DNA of 64,000 bases from NCBI GenBank assembly GCA_963749515.1, contig CAVVMR010000001.1, positions 950,539 through 1,014,538 on the forward strand, given 5' to 3'. This document shows, in pieces, positions 23,933-32,338 of this stretch; position 1 is the stretch's first letter; each line of letters opens with the position of its first letter. A program made the translations under genes and the position numbers. The DNA comes from Gaiellasilicea sp963749515. Lineage in GTDB: Bacteria; Actinomycetota; Thermoleophilia; Gaiellales; Gaiellaceae. The notes beneath the pieces are model-generated. The model was not told the origin of the DNA and did not search any database. It worked only from the letters and a program-made list of their open reading frames with translations.

Positions 23933-24255
23933 CCGAAGAGGGCGACGATCAGAACGGCGATCGCGGCCACGGCTGCGAGACCGATCACCACGGCATTCGC
24001 CACGAGCGCGGCTGCGATCACCCTGCTCTGCCCCTGGCTGGGCTCGCTTCGCTGCTCGTCCGGTCCAGATCCGATCTTGGTCGCGAGAGCCGCGGTGATG
24101 AACTGATTGAGGCTCGTTCCCTCCCGCTCCGCAGCCTGTGCGAGGTCGGCGTGGAGCGTGCGCGGCATCCGCAGCAGCAGACGGCCGCTCGGAGCGGGCT
24201 TGTCGCGGTCCTCGGGCTCCTCCGCGGGCACTGAAGAGGCGGCGTGGGCGGTCAC
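23929..24255 (-). CDS. HicB-type ribbon-helix-helix protein with C-terminal TM helix
   Basis: A 108-aa protein. Residues ~24-62 (SGRLLLRMPRTLHADLAQAA, then EGTSLNQFITAALATKIG) match the ribbon-helix-helix domain of HicB/Arc-like antitoxins, which normally bind operator DNA. Unusually, the C-terminus (VIAAALVANAVVIGLAAVAA, then IAVLIVALFG) is a strong membrane helix. The N-terminal ~20 residues are Ala/Glu-rich. No HicA-like toxin gene is adjacent. A membrane-tethered DNA-binding protein, or a repurposed RHH dimerisation domain, is possible. The GTG start is at 24255. Confidence 0.8.
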   Translation of the reverse strand: MTAHAASSVPAEEPEDRDKPAPSGRLLLRMPRTLHADLAQAAEREGTSLNQFITAALATKIGSGPDEQRSEPSQGQSRVIAAALVANAVVIGLAAVAAIAVLIVALFG

Positions 24256-24315
24256 GCTTGCCGATTCTACGGACTTGAAATCATCCGCACAAGACTCGCA
24301 AGGTGATATCGCGGC

Positions 24316-24900
24316 CTACGTTTGGCCTATTTCTGCGCGTAGCTTGCCCAGCGACTCGCGCAGAAGCCGCGAAACGTGCACCTGCGAGAGTCCGAGCTCC
24401 GCGGCGATCCGACGCTGGCTCAGCCCGCCGAAATAGCGCAGCTGAACGATGCGGCGCTCCCGCCTGGCAAGCGTCCGCAGCCCACTTTCGAGCAGCAGCC
24501 GCTCCTCGCCGAGCTCGAGCCTTCGTTCGGCTGCCGGATCCTGGACGACGTCCGTGGCGGCCTCCAGCGGCACCGCCCGCACGGGGCTGAGCCCTCTCTG
24601 CGCGCGGGGCACCCGTAACGGCTGCGTGCCGTCGCGGAGGTGGCGCCGGATCTCCCCGACGATCGTCGGGACGGCGTACGCAGTCAGCGACGAGCCGCGG
24701 CGCGGGTCGTATCTGTCGACAGCCTTGATCAGGCCCACCGATCCGACCTGAACGAGGTCTTCCAGCTGCTCTCCGCCCCGGACGAAACGGCTTGCGAGCG
24801 CGCGCACGAGCGGCAGGTGCTCCTCGATCAGCCGTCGCCGTGCCTCGAAGTCCCGTCGTTCGTACCAGGCGTTCAAGAGAAGCTGCGAATCCGTCGACAT
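24316..24900 (-). CDS. SigB/SigF-type RNA polymerase sigma factor
   Basis: A 194-aa alternative sigma factor. Region 2 spans ~20-95: EEHLPLVRALASRFVRGGEQ, then LEDLVQVGSVGLIKAVDRYD and SLTAYAVPTIVGEIRRHLRD (the VPTIVGEIRRHLRD pattern is diagnostic for SigB/SigF/SigG). Region 4 is near the C-terminus, with RRERRIVQLRYFGGLSQRRI and LGLSQVHVSRLLRESLGKLR as the -35-binding HTH. Region 3 is strongly shortened, making the protein smaller than normal 250-aa members. ATG 24900 is chosen over 25155 because homology starts there. It is divergent from the surface-protein locus at 25032, which it could control; that is inference. No anti-sigma gene is adjacent. Confidence 0.9.
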   Translation of the reverse strand: MSTDSQLLLNAWYERRDFEARRRLIEEHLPLVRALASRFVRGGEQLEDLVQVGSVGLIKAVDRYDPRRGSSLTAYAVPTIVGEIRRHLRDGTQPLRVPRAQRGLSPVRAVPLEAATDVVQDPAAERRLELGEERLLLESGLRTLARRERRIVQLRYFGGLSQRRIAAELGLSQVHVSRLLRESLGKLRAEIGQT

Positions 24901-25031
24901 CCATCGCCTCCCCGGTCGCTGTCTCTGTAGATCCGAGACTACTTCTTGAACAACAAGATTGAAAGCTTTCTCGGGGGAACCTGGGCGAACGTACAGGAAA
25001 TGGATTAGCAAATGGCTCAACCTCTTCGCAG

Positions 25032-26627
25032 GTGGGTATTCCTCATTACGTGGGGGCAATAAAGCTGCGTGCATCGCATCGCCGGGTCGCCGTCTGTGCG
25101 GCGATGCTCGGAGCTGCCTCTGCATTCGCATCACCCGCGCTCGCGGAAACCCCACCCGCTCCCGCGGTTCCCGTGCTGCCTGATGCAGCGTCCATCGTCG
25201 CCGCAGCCCTGGACGCCACGCAGCCGATCGTTACGCCGACGCCGGTTGCGGCTCTCCCCGTGCCGGCGCCGGCCGTAACGTCGACGCTCCCGCCCATGCC
25301 GCCGGAGCCGGAATCCGTGCCGCCCGCGGACCCGGCCACGGCGGCTCCTATTCAGCAAGCCACGATCGAGCCCGTCGAGTCGCCCCCTGCGATTCCCGTC
25401 GAAATGCCTGTTGAAGCGCCTGAGCCGCTCCCGGACGCGCCTGCCGCTCCCGCCGCCGTCGTTGTGCCTGCAGTGGTCGAAGCGGCCGTTGAGCCGGTCG
25501 AGCAGGCGGCACAGCAGGTGCAGCCCGTCAATGTGAACATCTCGGTGCGTGTCGACAGCCCCGGGGACAACGGCGCGGTTACGCAGATCAACGCGGCGGT
25601 TTCGGAGACTTTGCCGGTTTCCACGGCGCCCGACGTGCGATATCAGGAGCCCGAGCAGCAGTATCACGACCCACTTGCTGCTGGAGACGCTCCCGTAGCG
25701 CCGGCAGCACCCGCGGATGCCGCCCCGGCGCCCGACTCGCCCATGACGCCTGCCGACTCCTGGGATTGGACGTGGACATGGAGCTGCGGGGATGTGATGT
25801 CACCCACGATTGTGCTGCCCGCGGATTATCTGCAACAGATCTGGAACTGGAACTGGAATTGGAATTGCGGTGCAAACACAAGTGTGAATGGAAATAGCGG
25901 ATCGCAATCTCCTCCGCAGTATCAGCCTACGACATCGCAGTATCAGCCGATCAATGTCAACATCTCGATTCGGATAGCGAGCCCAGGGAACGACGGCCCC
26001 GTCGTTCAGACCAACCTGGCCGTCGCGATGCCCGTCATCGTGCAGACCACGTTCAATCATCCGGCTCAGCTCCCCGTCCAGTGGCTGCCGGCTCCGGTCT
26101 CGCCGGTCGAGGCTGCCGTTGTGGTCAGCGTGGCGCCGGAGGGCGTCGTCACAGCGGCCCAGGAGCCCACGGCACCCGTGCTGGACGGCGCGTCCGGCGA
26201 CGAGCCCGCGATCTCGGACGTCGCGGGCGAGCGCGCGACAGTGATTCGCTCGCTGCTCCAGCCCGCACCCGACGGTGGACGCAGTGCCGCCACCGCATCC
26301 ACCCCGGTGCGAGCCGTTTCGGCCGCGCAGGTCGCCACCCTGGCGCCACCGGCGCCGGCGGTCGAGGCGGCGCGGCGCGCAAAGGCGCAGGAGCAGCGGC
26401 CGAGCGCGAAAGCCCGCCCGATTCTGCCCCAGGGCCCCGGCGTCGACGCGGTCAGCTTCGCGAGCGTCGGCCCGCTCGGCGCCGGCGGGTCGGACCGCAC
26501 GGCCTGGCTCGTCTTCCTTTTCCTTGTCCCGTTCCTCCTCGCTTTCGCCGATGCCGCTCGGCGTGTCGTCGAGGAGTGGCAAGCCGAGGCCGCGGACTCC
26601 GGCCGTCGGCGCGAAAAACCGGGCTAA
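25032..26627 (+). CDS. Exported Pro/Ala-rich protein sharing the surface-repeat motif, C-terminal TM anchor
   Basis: A 531-aa exported protein: signal peptide (VAVCAAMLGAASAFASPALA), then a long Pro/Ala/Val-rich low-complexity region. Embedded are two copies of the motif that builds the next gene: VNVNISVRVDSPGDNGAVTQ (about residue 155) and INVNISIRIASPGNDGPVVQ (about residue 310). Trp-rich stretches (WDWTWTWSC, WNWNWNWNC) with two cysteines lie between them. The C-terminus has one membrane helix (TAWLVFLFLVPFLLAFA) and a charged tail. It probably anchors or nucleates the repeat protein encoded 69 bp downstream. The start could instead be GTG 25050. No known family is recognised. Confidence 0.8.
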   Translation: MGIPHYVGAIKLRASHRRVAVCAAMLGAASAFASPALAETPPAPAVPVLPDAASIVAAALDATQPIVTPTPVAALPVPAPAVTSTLPPMPPEPESVPPADPATAAPIQQATIEPVESPPAIPVEMPVEAPEPLPDAPAAPAAVVVPAVVEAAVEPVEQAAQQVQPVNVNISVRVDSPGDNGAVTQINAAVSETLPVSTAPDVRYQEPEQQYHDPLAAGDAPVAPAAPADAAPAPDSPMTPADSWDWTWTWSCGDVMSPTIVLPADYLQQIWNWNWNWNCGANTSVNGNSGSQSPPQYQPTTSQYQPINVNISIRIASPGNDGPVVQTNLAVAMPVIVQTTFNHPAQLPVQWLPAPVSPVEAAVVVSVAPEGVVTAAQEPTAPVLDGASGDEPAISDVAGERATVIRSLLQPAPDGGRSAATASTPVRAVSAAQVATLAPPAPAVEAARRAKAQEQRPSAKARPILPQGPGVDAVSFASVGPLGAGGSDRTAWLVFLFLVPFLLAFADAARRVVEEWQAEAADSGRRREKPG

Positions 26628-26696
26628 CCCGCCCTTCTCCAATTCGATTCGAGCGGGAGGCTGCCCGCTCATCAACGCTTGGAAGGAGAAGGATTG

Positions 26697-29600
26697 ATGA
26701 AACGGATACTCGCGGTCGTCGCCGCGATGCTCGGGCTCCTCGTGAGCGCGGGCTACGCGTCGGCGACACCGCCGGGAGATCCTGCCGCGCAAGCGCTTGG
26801 CCAGGCCGCAGCAAGCGGTCAGGCCGCAGCAGCGCTGTCGGGCGCGTCGCAGAGTCAACCGGCGAACCAGAACATCACGGTTCGGGTCCTCAGCCCCGGC
26901 GACAACGGTGACGTCTCACAGGCGAACACCGTCAGCTCGAACGCCACGGCAGGGAACGCGAACCTCACCGGCCAGTCGGCCGGCCAGACCCAGAACGGCT
27001 CGTGCGGATGCACGGGCGGGACGCAAGCGATCGGTCAGGACGCGGACAACAGCCAGTCCGCACAAGCACTGTCGTACGCCACCCAGAGTGGCGCGAGCAA
27101 CACGAACGTCCCAGTCCGGGTCCTGAGCCCGGGAGACAATGGTTCGGTCTCGCAGTCGAACGGCGTTGAGTCCAACGCGACCGCTGCGAACGCGAACGCA
27201 ACGGGCCAGACCGCCGACCAGAGCTCGGCCGGTGGTTCGGGCACGCAGGCAGTCGGCCAGTCGGCGGACAACGAGCAGCACGCCGCCGCAGCGTCGGGTG
27301 CCAGCCAGTCGGGTGCGAAGAACACGAACATCTCCGTTCGCGTTCTCAGCCCCGGCGACGACGGGTCCGTTGACCAGTCAAACAGCGTCGATTCGTCTGC
27401 AACGGCGGCGAACCTGAACCTGACCGGCCAGAGCGCCGGCCAGGCCGGGGGCGGCGGCGGCACGCAGGCGATCGGACAGGACGCGGACAACAACCAGTCC
27501 GCAGGTGCTCACTCGGCGGCTACGCAGCACGGCGCGAGCAACACCAACATCCCGGTGCGGGTTCTCAGCTCCGGCGATGGCGGTGACGTCTCGCAGTCGA
27601 ACAGCGTCAGCTCGTCGGCGAAGGCCGCGAACGCGAACGGGCTCGGGCAGAACGCCAGCCAGGTACAGCGTGGCGGCGACTGCCTCTGCACGCCCGGGAG
27701 CGGGATCCAGGCCATCGGCCAGGATGCCGAGAGCACCCAGTCCGCTGCAGCTCTGTCGGCGGCAACGCAGTCCGGTGCGTCGAACACGAACACGCCGGTC
27801 CGCGTCGACAGCGACGGCGACGACGGTGACGTCTCGCAGTCGAACAGCGTCGAGTCCGATGCGAAGGCACTGAACGTCAACCTGACCGGGCAGCACGCCG
27901 ATCAGGCCCAGGCCGGCGGCGGTTGCTGCGGCTCGGGCGGGATCCAGGCGATCGGTCAGGACGCATCGAACGACCAGACGGCTGCTGCTGCTTCACTCGC
28001 CGCTCAGTCGGCCGGCCGCGACAAGTGCGGCTGCCCGTCAGGCGGCAATGTCAACACGCCCGTGCGTGTCGACAGCGACGGCGACGGTGGTTCCGTCGAC
28101 CAGTCCAACAGCGTCGATTCGTCTGCTACGGCGGCGAACCTGAACCTGACCGGCCAGGGTGCCGCTCAGGGCCAGGGCGCCGGCGGCGGCACGCAGGCAA
28201 TCGGCCAGGACGCCTCGAACGACCAGACGGCAGCTGCGCTGTCGGCGGCGCTGCAGCACGGCGCCTCGAACAGCAACGCGCCGGTACGGGTCGACAGTGA
28301 CGGCGACGGCGGCAACGTCTCGCAGTCGAACAACGTCGGCTCGTCCGCGACCGCGGCCAACCTGAACGGGCTCTCGCAGGGTGCGGGGCAGCTTCAGGCC
28401 GGCCGGGAGTGCGGTTGTGGTTCAGGCGGCATCCAGGCCATCGGCCAGGACGCCGCGAGCTCGCAGGCGGCAGGTGCCTTCTCGGCGGCGGCTCAGGCCG
28501 GCGCCTCGAACGCCAACTCGCCCGTGAGCGTCGACAGCGACGGGGACGGCGGCGACGTCGACCAGTCGAACAATGTCGGCTCGTCCGCGACCGCGGCGAA
28601 CGCGAACCTGACCGGCCAGGGTGCCCTTCAGGTTCAGGGTGGTGCCGGTGGCACGCAGGCGATCGGTCAGGATGCCTCGAACGACCAGACGGCGGTTGCG
28701 CTGTCGGCGGCGCTGCAGCACGGCGCCTCGAACAGCAACGCGCCGGTGCGGGTCGACAGTGACGGCGACGGCGGCGACGTCTCGCAGTCGAACAACGTCG
28801 GCTCGTCGGCGACCGCCGCGAACCTGAACGCGCTCGAGCAGGGTGCGCTTCAGGCTCAGCGTGGTGGCGACTGCCGCTGTGGGTCGAACGGGATCCAGGC
28901 CATCGGCCAGTCCGCGTCGAACACGCAGGGTGCACTCGCCGGCTCGCTGGCGGTGCAGGAGTTCGGTCGCGACCGGTGCGGTTGCGGCTCGGGCGGGAAC
29001 TCGAATGCTCCCGTTCGTGTCGACAGCGAAGGCGACGGCGGCTCGGTCGACCAGTCGAACAACGTCTGGTCGTCGGGAACCGCTGCGAACCTGAACGGCC
29101 TCGAGCAGGGCGCAGGCCAGGCTCAAGGCGGTTCGGGCATCCAGGCGATCGGCCAGGATGCCTCGAACGACCAGACGGCAGCTGCGCTGTCGGCGGCGCT
29201 GCAGCATGGCGCCTCGAACAGCAACGCGCCGGTGCGGGTCGACAGTGACGGCGACGGCGGCGACGTCTCGCAGTCGAACAACGTCGGGTCCCGCGCGACT
29301 GGGCTGAACGTCAACCTGACGGGTCAGTCGGCGGAGCAGATCCAGGCGGGCGGCTGCGGCTGCTCCGAGGGGATCGGCATCCAGGCGATCGGCCAGCAGG
29401 CGAAGAGCGAGCAGGGCGCGGCCGCGCTCTCGTTCGCGCTCCAGGCGGGTGCGAGCAACGACAACGCCCCGGTGAGCGTGGACAGCGACGGCAACGGCGG
29501 CTCGGTCGAGCAGTCGAACAACGCCGGCTCTTCGGCGACCGCTGCGAACCTGAACGGGCTCGGACAGAGCGCGACTCAGGCTCAGGGCGGCGTCGGCGGG

Positions 29601-29945
29601 ATCGCGATTCAGGCGATCGGCCAGTCGGCATCGAACACGCAGGCGGCGCTCGCGCTGTCCGCGGCGCTGCAGTTCGGCGCCTCGAACAGCAACTCGCCGG
29701 TGGCCGTGGACAGCGAAGGCGACGCGGGTGACGTGTCGCAGTCGAACAACGTCTACTCGGCCGCGAAGGCCCTGAACCTGAACCTGACGCACCAGGGTGC
29801 AGAGCAGGCCCAGTCGGGCGACTGCCGTTGCGGCAACGCGATTGGCATTCAGGCGATCGGTCAGCAGGCGAAGAGCTGGCAGGGCGCGTTTGGCGCGTCG
29901 CTGGCAGCACAGCTCAATCCGACCAATAGGAGGGAGCTCGTCTGA
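26697..29945 (+). CDS. Secreted 13-repeat, Gln/Asn/Ser/Gly-rich surface protein
   Basis: A 1082-aa protein: signal peptide (MKRILAVVAAMLGLLVSAGY, cleavage near ASA|T), about 35 residues of Gln/Ala/Ser-rich leader, then 13 tandem repeats of 73-88 aa. Each repeat reads roughly xPVRVxSxGDxGxVxQSNxV, then S.ATAAN.N..GQ.A.Q, a variable loop, then QAIGQ.A.N.Q.A.A.SAA.Q and GASN.N. Repeats 1-4 have SPGDNG or SSGDGG turns; 5-13 mostly have DSDGDGG, a DxDxDG-like calcium-type loop. Nine variable loops hold Cys pairs (CGC, CLC, CCG, CRC). Regular Gln/Asn ladders resemble curlin-like or beta-solenoid fibres, but no family is identified. ATG 26697 follows GGAAGGAGAAGG. There is no anchor, so it is probably released or assembled outside. 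Confidence 0.9.
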   Translation: MKRILAVVAAMLGLLVSAGYASATPPGDPAAQALGQAAASGQAAAALSGASQSQPANQNITVRVLSPGDNGDVSQANTVSSNATAGNANLTGQSAGQTQNGSCGCTGGTQAIGQDADNSQSAQALSYATQSGASNTNVPVRVLSPGDNGSVSQSNGVESNATAANANATGQTADQSSAGGSGTQAVGQSADNEQHAAAASGASQSGAKNTNISVRVLSPGDDGSVDQSNSVDSSATAANLNLTGQSAGQAGGGGGTQAIGQDADNNQSAGAHSAATQHGASNTNIPVRVLSSGDGGDVSQSNSVSSSAKAANANGLGQNASQVQRGGDCLCTPGSGIQAIGQDAESTQSAAALSAATQSGASNTNTPVRVDSDGDDGDVSQSNSVESDAKALNVNLTGQHADQAQAGGGCCGSGGIQAIGQDASNDQTAAAASLAAQSAGRDKCGCPSGGNVNTPVRVDSDGDGGSVDQSNSVDSSATAANLNLTGQGAAQGQGAGGGTQAIGQDASNDQTAAALSAALQHGASNSNAPVRVDSDGDGGNVSQSNNVGSSATAANLNGLSQGAGQLQAGRECGCGSGGIQAIGQDAASSQAAGAFSAAAQAGASNANSPVSVDSDGDGGDVDQSNNVGSSATAANANLTGQGALQVQGGAGGTQAIGQDASNDQTAVALSAALQHGASNSNAPVRVDSDGDGGDVSQSNNVGSSATAANLNALEQGALQAQRGGDCRCGSNGIQAIGQSASNTQGALAGSLAVQEFGRDRCGCGSGGNSNAPVRVDSEGDGGSVDQSNNVWSSGTAANLNGLEQGAGQAQGGSGIQAIGQDASNDQTAAALSAALQHGASNSNAPVRVDSDGDGGDVSQSNNVGSRATGLNVNLTGQSAEQIQAGGCGCSEGIGIQAIGQQAKSEQGAAALSFALQAGASNDNAPVSVDSDGNGGSVEQSNNAGSSATAANLNGLGQSATQAQGGVGGIAIQAIGQSASNTQAALALSAALQFGASNSNSPVAVDSEGDAGDVSQSNNVYSAAKALNLNLTHQGAEQAQSGDCRCGNAIGIQAIGQQAKSWQGAFGASLAAQLNPTNRRELV
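26874..29942 (+). repeat. Tandem coding repeats (13 units of about 220-265 bp)
   Basis: Thirteen protein-level repeats start at residues marked by the VRV/VSV/VAV motif. At the DNA level units 6, 8 and 10 share nearly identical blocks of about 140 bp (for example 28199-28340, 28665-28805, 29145-29286, each running from the GQDASNDQ codons to SQSNNVG). This indicates recent duplication or gene conversion. Such arrays are prone to length change and to assembly collapse. Confidence 0.9.
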
Positions 29946-29964
29946 AAGAGCGATCCGTGACCTG

Positions 29965-29990
29965 GAAGGCCGGGCTTCGGCCCGGCCTTC
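29965..29990 (+). terminator. Hairpin terminator after the repeat-protein gene
   Basis: Perfect 11-bp stem GAAGGCCGGGC/GCCCGGCCTTC with a TTCG tetraloop, 20 bp after the stop at 29945. A C-rich tract rather than a T-run follows. It separates the abundant repeat-protein mRNA from the downstream anchor-like gene. Confidence 0.8.
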
Positions 29991-30066
29991 CCCCGGTCAA
30001 GTTGCGTTGACATGTCTTGAAAGCAGCAGTAGCTTCGATGGGCAACATACGGAAGGGGCGGACCGG

Positions 30067-30573
30067 ATGACTGACTGGGGGGTCGGATCGTCACTGCGGC
30101 GGGTATGCGCTCCGGCTGGAGCCCTGCTTGCGCTCGGCCTCATCTTCGCCGTCTCCGCCGTTGCAGCCCCCTCACCGGACCCGCCGCCCGCGCCGCCGGC
30201 CCCGCCGAAGACGGAGCCGGTCCAGCCGACGGTGACCGTCATCGTCCGGCAGGCGCCGGTCGTGGCGCCGGCGCCCGTCGTCCAGCGCCCGACGCCCGTC
30301 AGGACGGCGCCCACGCAACGCGCGAAGCCGAAGCCCGCGCCGAAGAAGGTCACCCCGGTCGCGAAGTCGAAGGCCAAGGCGCCGGCCCCGGTCGTGCCGG
30401 TGCCGCACGACCGCCACCGCGTGCCGCTGGCCGCGTTCGTCGCGCCGCCGAAGGTCGACTCGGTCGACCGCGACCTGCTCGCGCTCGCCGGGTTCGGGCT
30501 GCTGCTCGTTGCCCTCGGCGGCACAGTCGTCCTCGGCGCCGGTCGCCGTGCACTTCGGGAGGGACTCGCGTGA
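30067..30573 (+). CDS. Exported Pro/Lys-rich protein with C-terminal TM helix
   Basis: A 168-aa protein with a signal-like helix (VCAPAGALLALGLIFAVSAV), a ~95-residue Pro/Ala/Lys/Val-rich linker of the type that crosses the cell wall, and a C-terminal membrane helix (LLALAGFGLLLVALGGTVVL) followed by GAGRRALREGLA. The architecture mirrors the C-terminal half of the protein encoded at 25032, suggesting a second anchor in the same surface system. ATG 30067 is chosen because it opens the signal sequence. The stop overlaps the next gene's GTG at 30570 (translational coupling). No named family. Confidence 0.75.
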   Translation: MTDWGVGSSLRRVCAPAGALLALGLIFAVSAVAAPSPDPPPAPPAPPKTEPVQPTVTVIVRQAPVVAPAPVVQRPTPVRTAPTQRAKPKPAPKKVTPVAKSKAKAPAPVVPVPHDRHRVPLAAFVAPPKVDSVDRDLLALAGFGLLLVALGGTVVLGAGRRALREGLA

Positions 30574-31897
30574 AAGCACACGTTTTACTCTGGTTCGTAC
30601 TTGTGCTTGTCCTGTTTGTGCCGTCGGCAGCTGAGGGCGCAGCGCCGTACGCGCCGATACCGACTTGCTCACCAGGACCGGCGAATTGCCCCGGCTGGCA
30701 TACCACCGACGTGACGATCACCTGGCAATACGAGCCGGGCTGGACCGACATCAACTGTCAATCCGCACCCGTCCTGGTTGACACCGCAGTCGAACAGCGA
30801 ACGTGCAGCTGTCTCGTACGGCCCGGACGACACTTATAGCCGCACGATCACGGTCAGGCGGGACGCCACACCACCTCAGGTCACTGCTGCGACACCGTCC
30901 CGTGCTCCCGATTCTGGTGGGTGGTACAACAAGCCCCTGGCTGTTGCGTACGCCGGTACAGATGGGACCTCAGGCATCGCCGTCGTGCACGAGCCCGACC
31001 TATGGTGGTGGCGACGGTGCCGCGGTGGCCGTCTCCGGAACGTGCAGTGATGTGGCAGGCAACACGAGCGGGGCGACCAGCTTCGGCTTCAAGTACGACG
31101 CGACCCCGCCGGCCGTCACCGCGTCGCCGGACCGCAAGCCGGATGGCAAGGGCTGGTACCGGAAGCCGTTCACCGTCAGTTTCGCCGGTACGGACGCAAC
31201 CTCGGGGATTGCAACGTGCTCGGCCCCGACGCGCTACGCAGGCCCCGACCGCGCGAAGGCGACGCTCGTCGGCGCGTGCCGCGACGCGGCCGGGAACGCT
31301 GCGGAGGGGGGCCAGCCCTTCCAGTACGACGCGACGGCGCCGAAGCTGCCGGTGGCGAAGGCCGAGGTCGCGAAGGGGTTCGCGAAGATCGTCTGGAAGC
31401 GCTCGCCGGACGCGGTGCTCGTCGAGCTCGAGCGCTCACCCGGTATCAATGGCAGGAAGAAAACCGTTGTCTATCAAGGCAACGGCGCAAGCTTTACGGA
31501 CAAGACCGTGCGCGACGGCGTTCGCTACCGCTACGAGGTCAGAGCGAGCGACGTGGCGGGGAACGTGGCGCAGAAGGCGGTCATTGCGACCGTCGACTTC
31601 CCCGCGCTCTACCGGCCGGTGGCCGGGGCAACGGTGCATGCGCCGATCGTCCTCGCCTGGGACGCCGTCAAGGGAGCGAGCTACTACAACATCCAGCTCT
31701 ACCGGAACAAGGTGAAGGTGCTGACCTTCTGGCCGAAGGCGCCGACCTTCCGGATCGGCAAGACGTGGCGCTACGAGGGCAAGGTGCAACGACTTGCGCC
31801 GGGCCGGTACGACTGGTACGTCTGGGGCGCTCGCGGGACACGCGCGAAGCCGCAGTACGGCAAGCTCCTCGGCAGCAGCTCCTTCGTCGTCAAGTAG
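30570..31897 (+). pseudogene. Exported Ig-like/fibronectin-like protein, two frameshifts
   Basis: The GTG at 30570 begins a signal peptide (VLLWFVLVLVLFVPSAAEGA), then CPGWHTTDVTITWQYEPGW. The frame then moves twice. Near 30790-30810 it passes to the frame encoding VSYGPDDTYSRTITVRRDAT and GGWYNKPLAVAYAGTDGTSG; near 30980 it passes to the frame encoding SCTSPTYGGGDGAAVAVSGT, which runs to 31897. Read through, it has at least two bacterial Ig-like repeats (GWYRKPFTVSFAGTDATSGI and TCSDVAGNTSG) and a fibronectin-type segment (VRDGVRYRYEVRASDVAGN), about 440 aa. Either a recent pseudogene or two sequence errors. It ends the surface locus. Confidence 0.8.
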
Positions 31898-32297
31898 CCG
31901 TGTGGCCATCGGCCGGTGCGCTGGGGTGGACCAACTCGTAGCGGCGTAGCACCGCGCGGATCCGTCCGAGCAGCTCTGAGGTGCTGAACGGCTTCGTGAC
32001 GTAGTCGTCTGCGCCGGCTTCGAGCCCGAGCACGACGTCCTGCTCCGAGTCTCTTGCGGTCACCATGATGATCGGGACGTCGCTCTGTTCACGGATCGCG
32101 ATGCACGCGTCCGTCCCGGACAGAACCGGTAGGCCGATGTCGAGCAGAATCAGATCAAGGGGGTGGGTCGTCGCGGCTTCGACCGCACTCTGTCCGTCGG
32201 CGGCGACTTCGACGAGGTACCCCTCCCGCTCGAGCGCGTACTCGAGACTCCTGACAAGCAGTGGCTCGTCGTCGACGACGAGGACACGCCGGCCCAT
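31890..32297 (-). CDS. Stand-alone response-regulator receiver domain
   Basis: A 135-aa CheY-like protein with no output domain. It has the acidic pair VLVVDDEPLLV, phospho-acceptor Asp in LILLDIGLP (about residue 52), the Thr in IIMVTARD, and Lys in DYVTKPFSTSEL, so all receiver residues are intact. The sequence up to RIRAVLRRYE looks like an OmpR-type receiver that lost its DNA-binding domain. It overlaps the convergent Ig-like gene by 8 bp and lies 41 bp downstream of the degenerate receiver gene; both may be cotranscribed. Confidence 0.9.
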   Translation of the reverse strand: MGRRVLVVDDEPLLVRSLEYALEREGYLVEVAADGQSAVEAATTHPLDLILLDIGLPVLSGTDACIAIREQSDVPIIMVTARDSEQDVVLGLEAGADDYVTKPFSTSELLGRIRAVLRRYELVHPSAPADGHTAT

Positions 32298-32338
32298 GGC
32301 CGCTCAGCAGCCCCCGCCGAGGGCCCGCCGGTTCGGCA

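Noticed and set aside
28422..29792. 456-aa minus-strand frame opposite the repeat protein
   Set aside because: Its repetitive, Arg/Val-rich sequence simply mirrors the plus-strand repeats; there is no start context or motif.
26874..29942. CRISPR array
   Set aside because: The repeats are long, in frame and coding, with no short palindromic repeats or unique spacers, and no cas genes are present.
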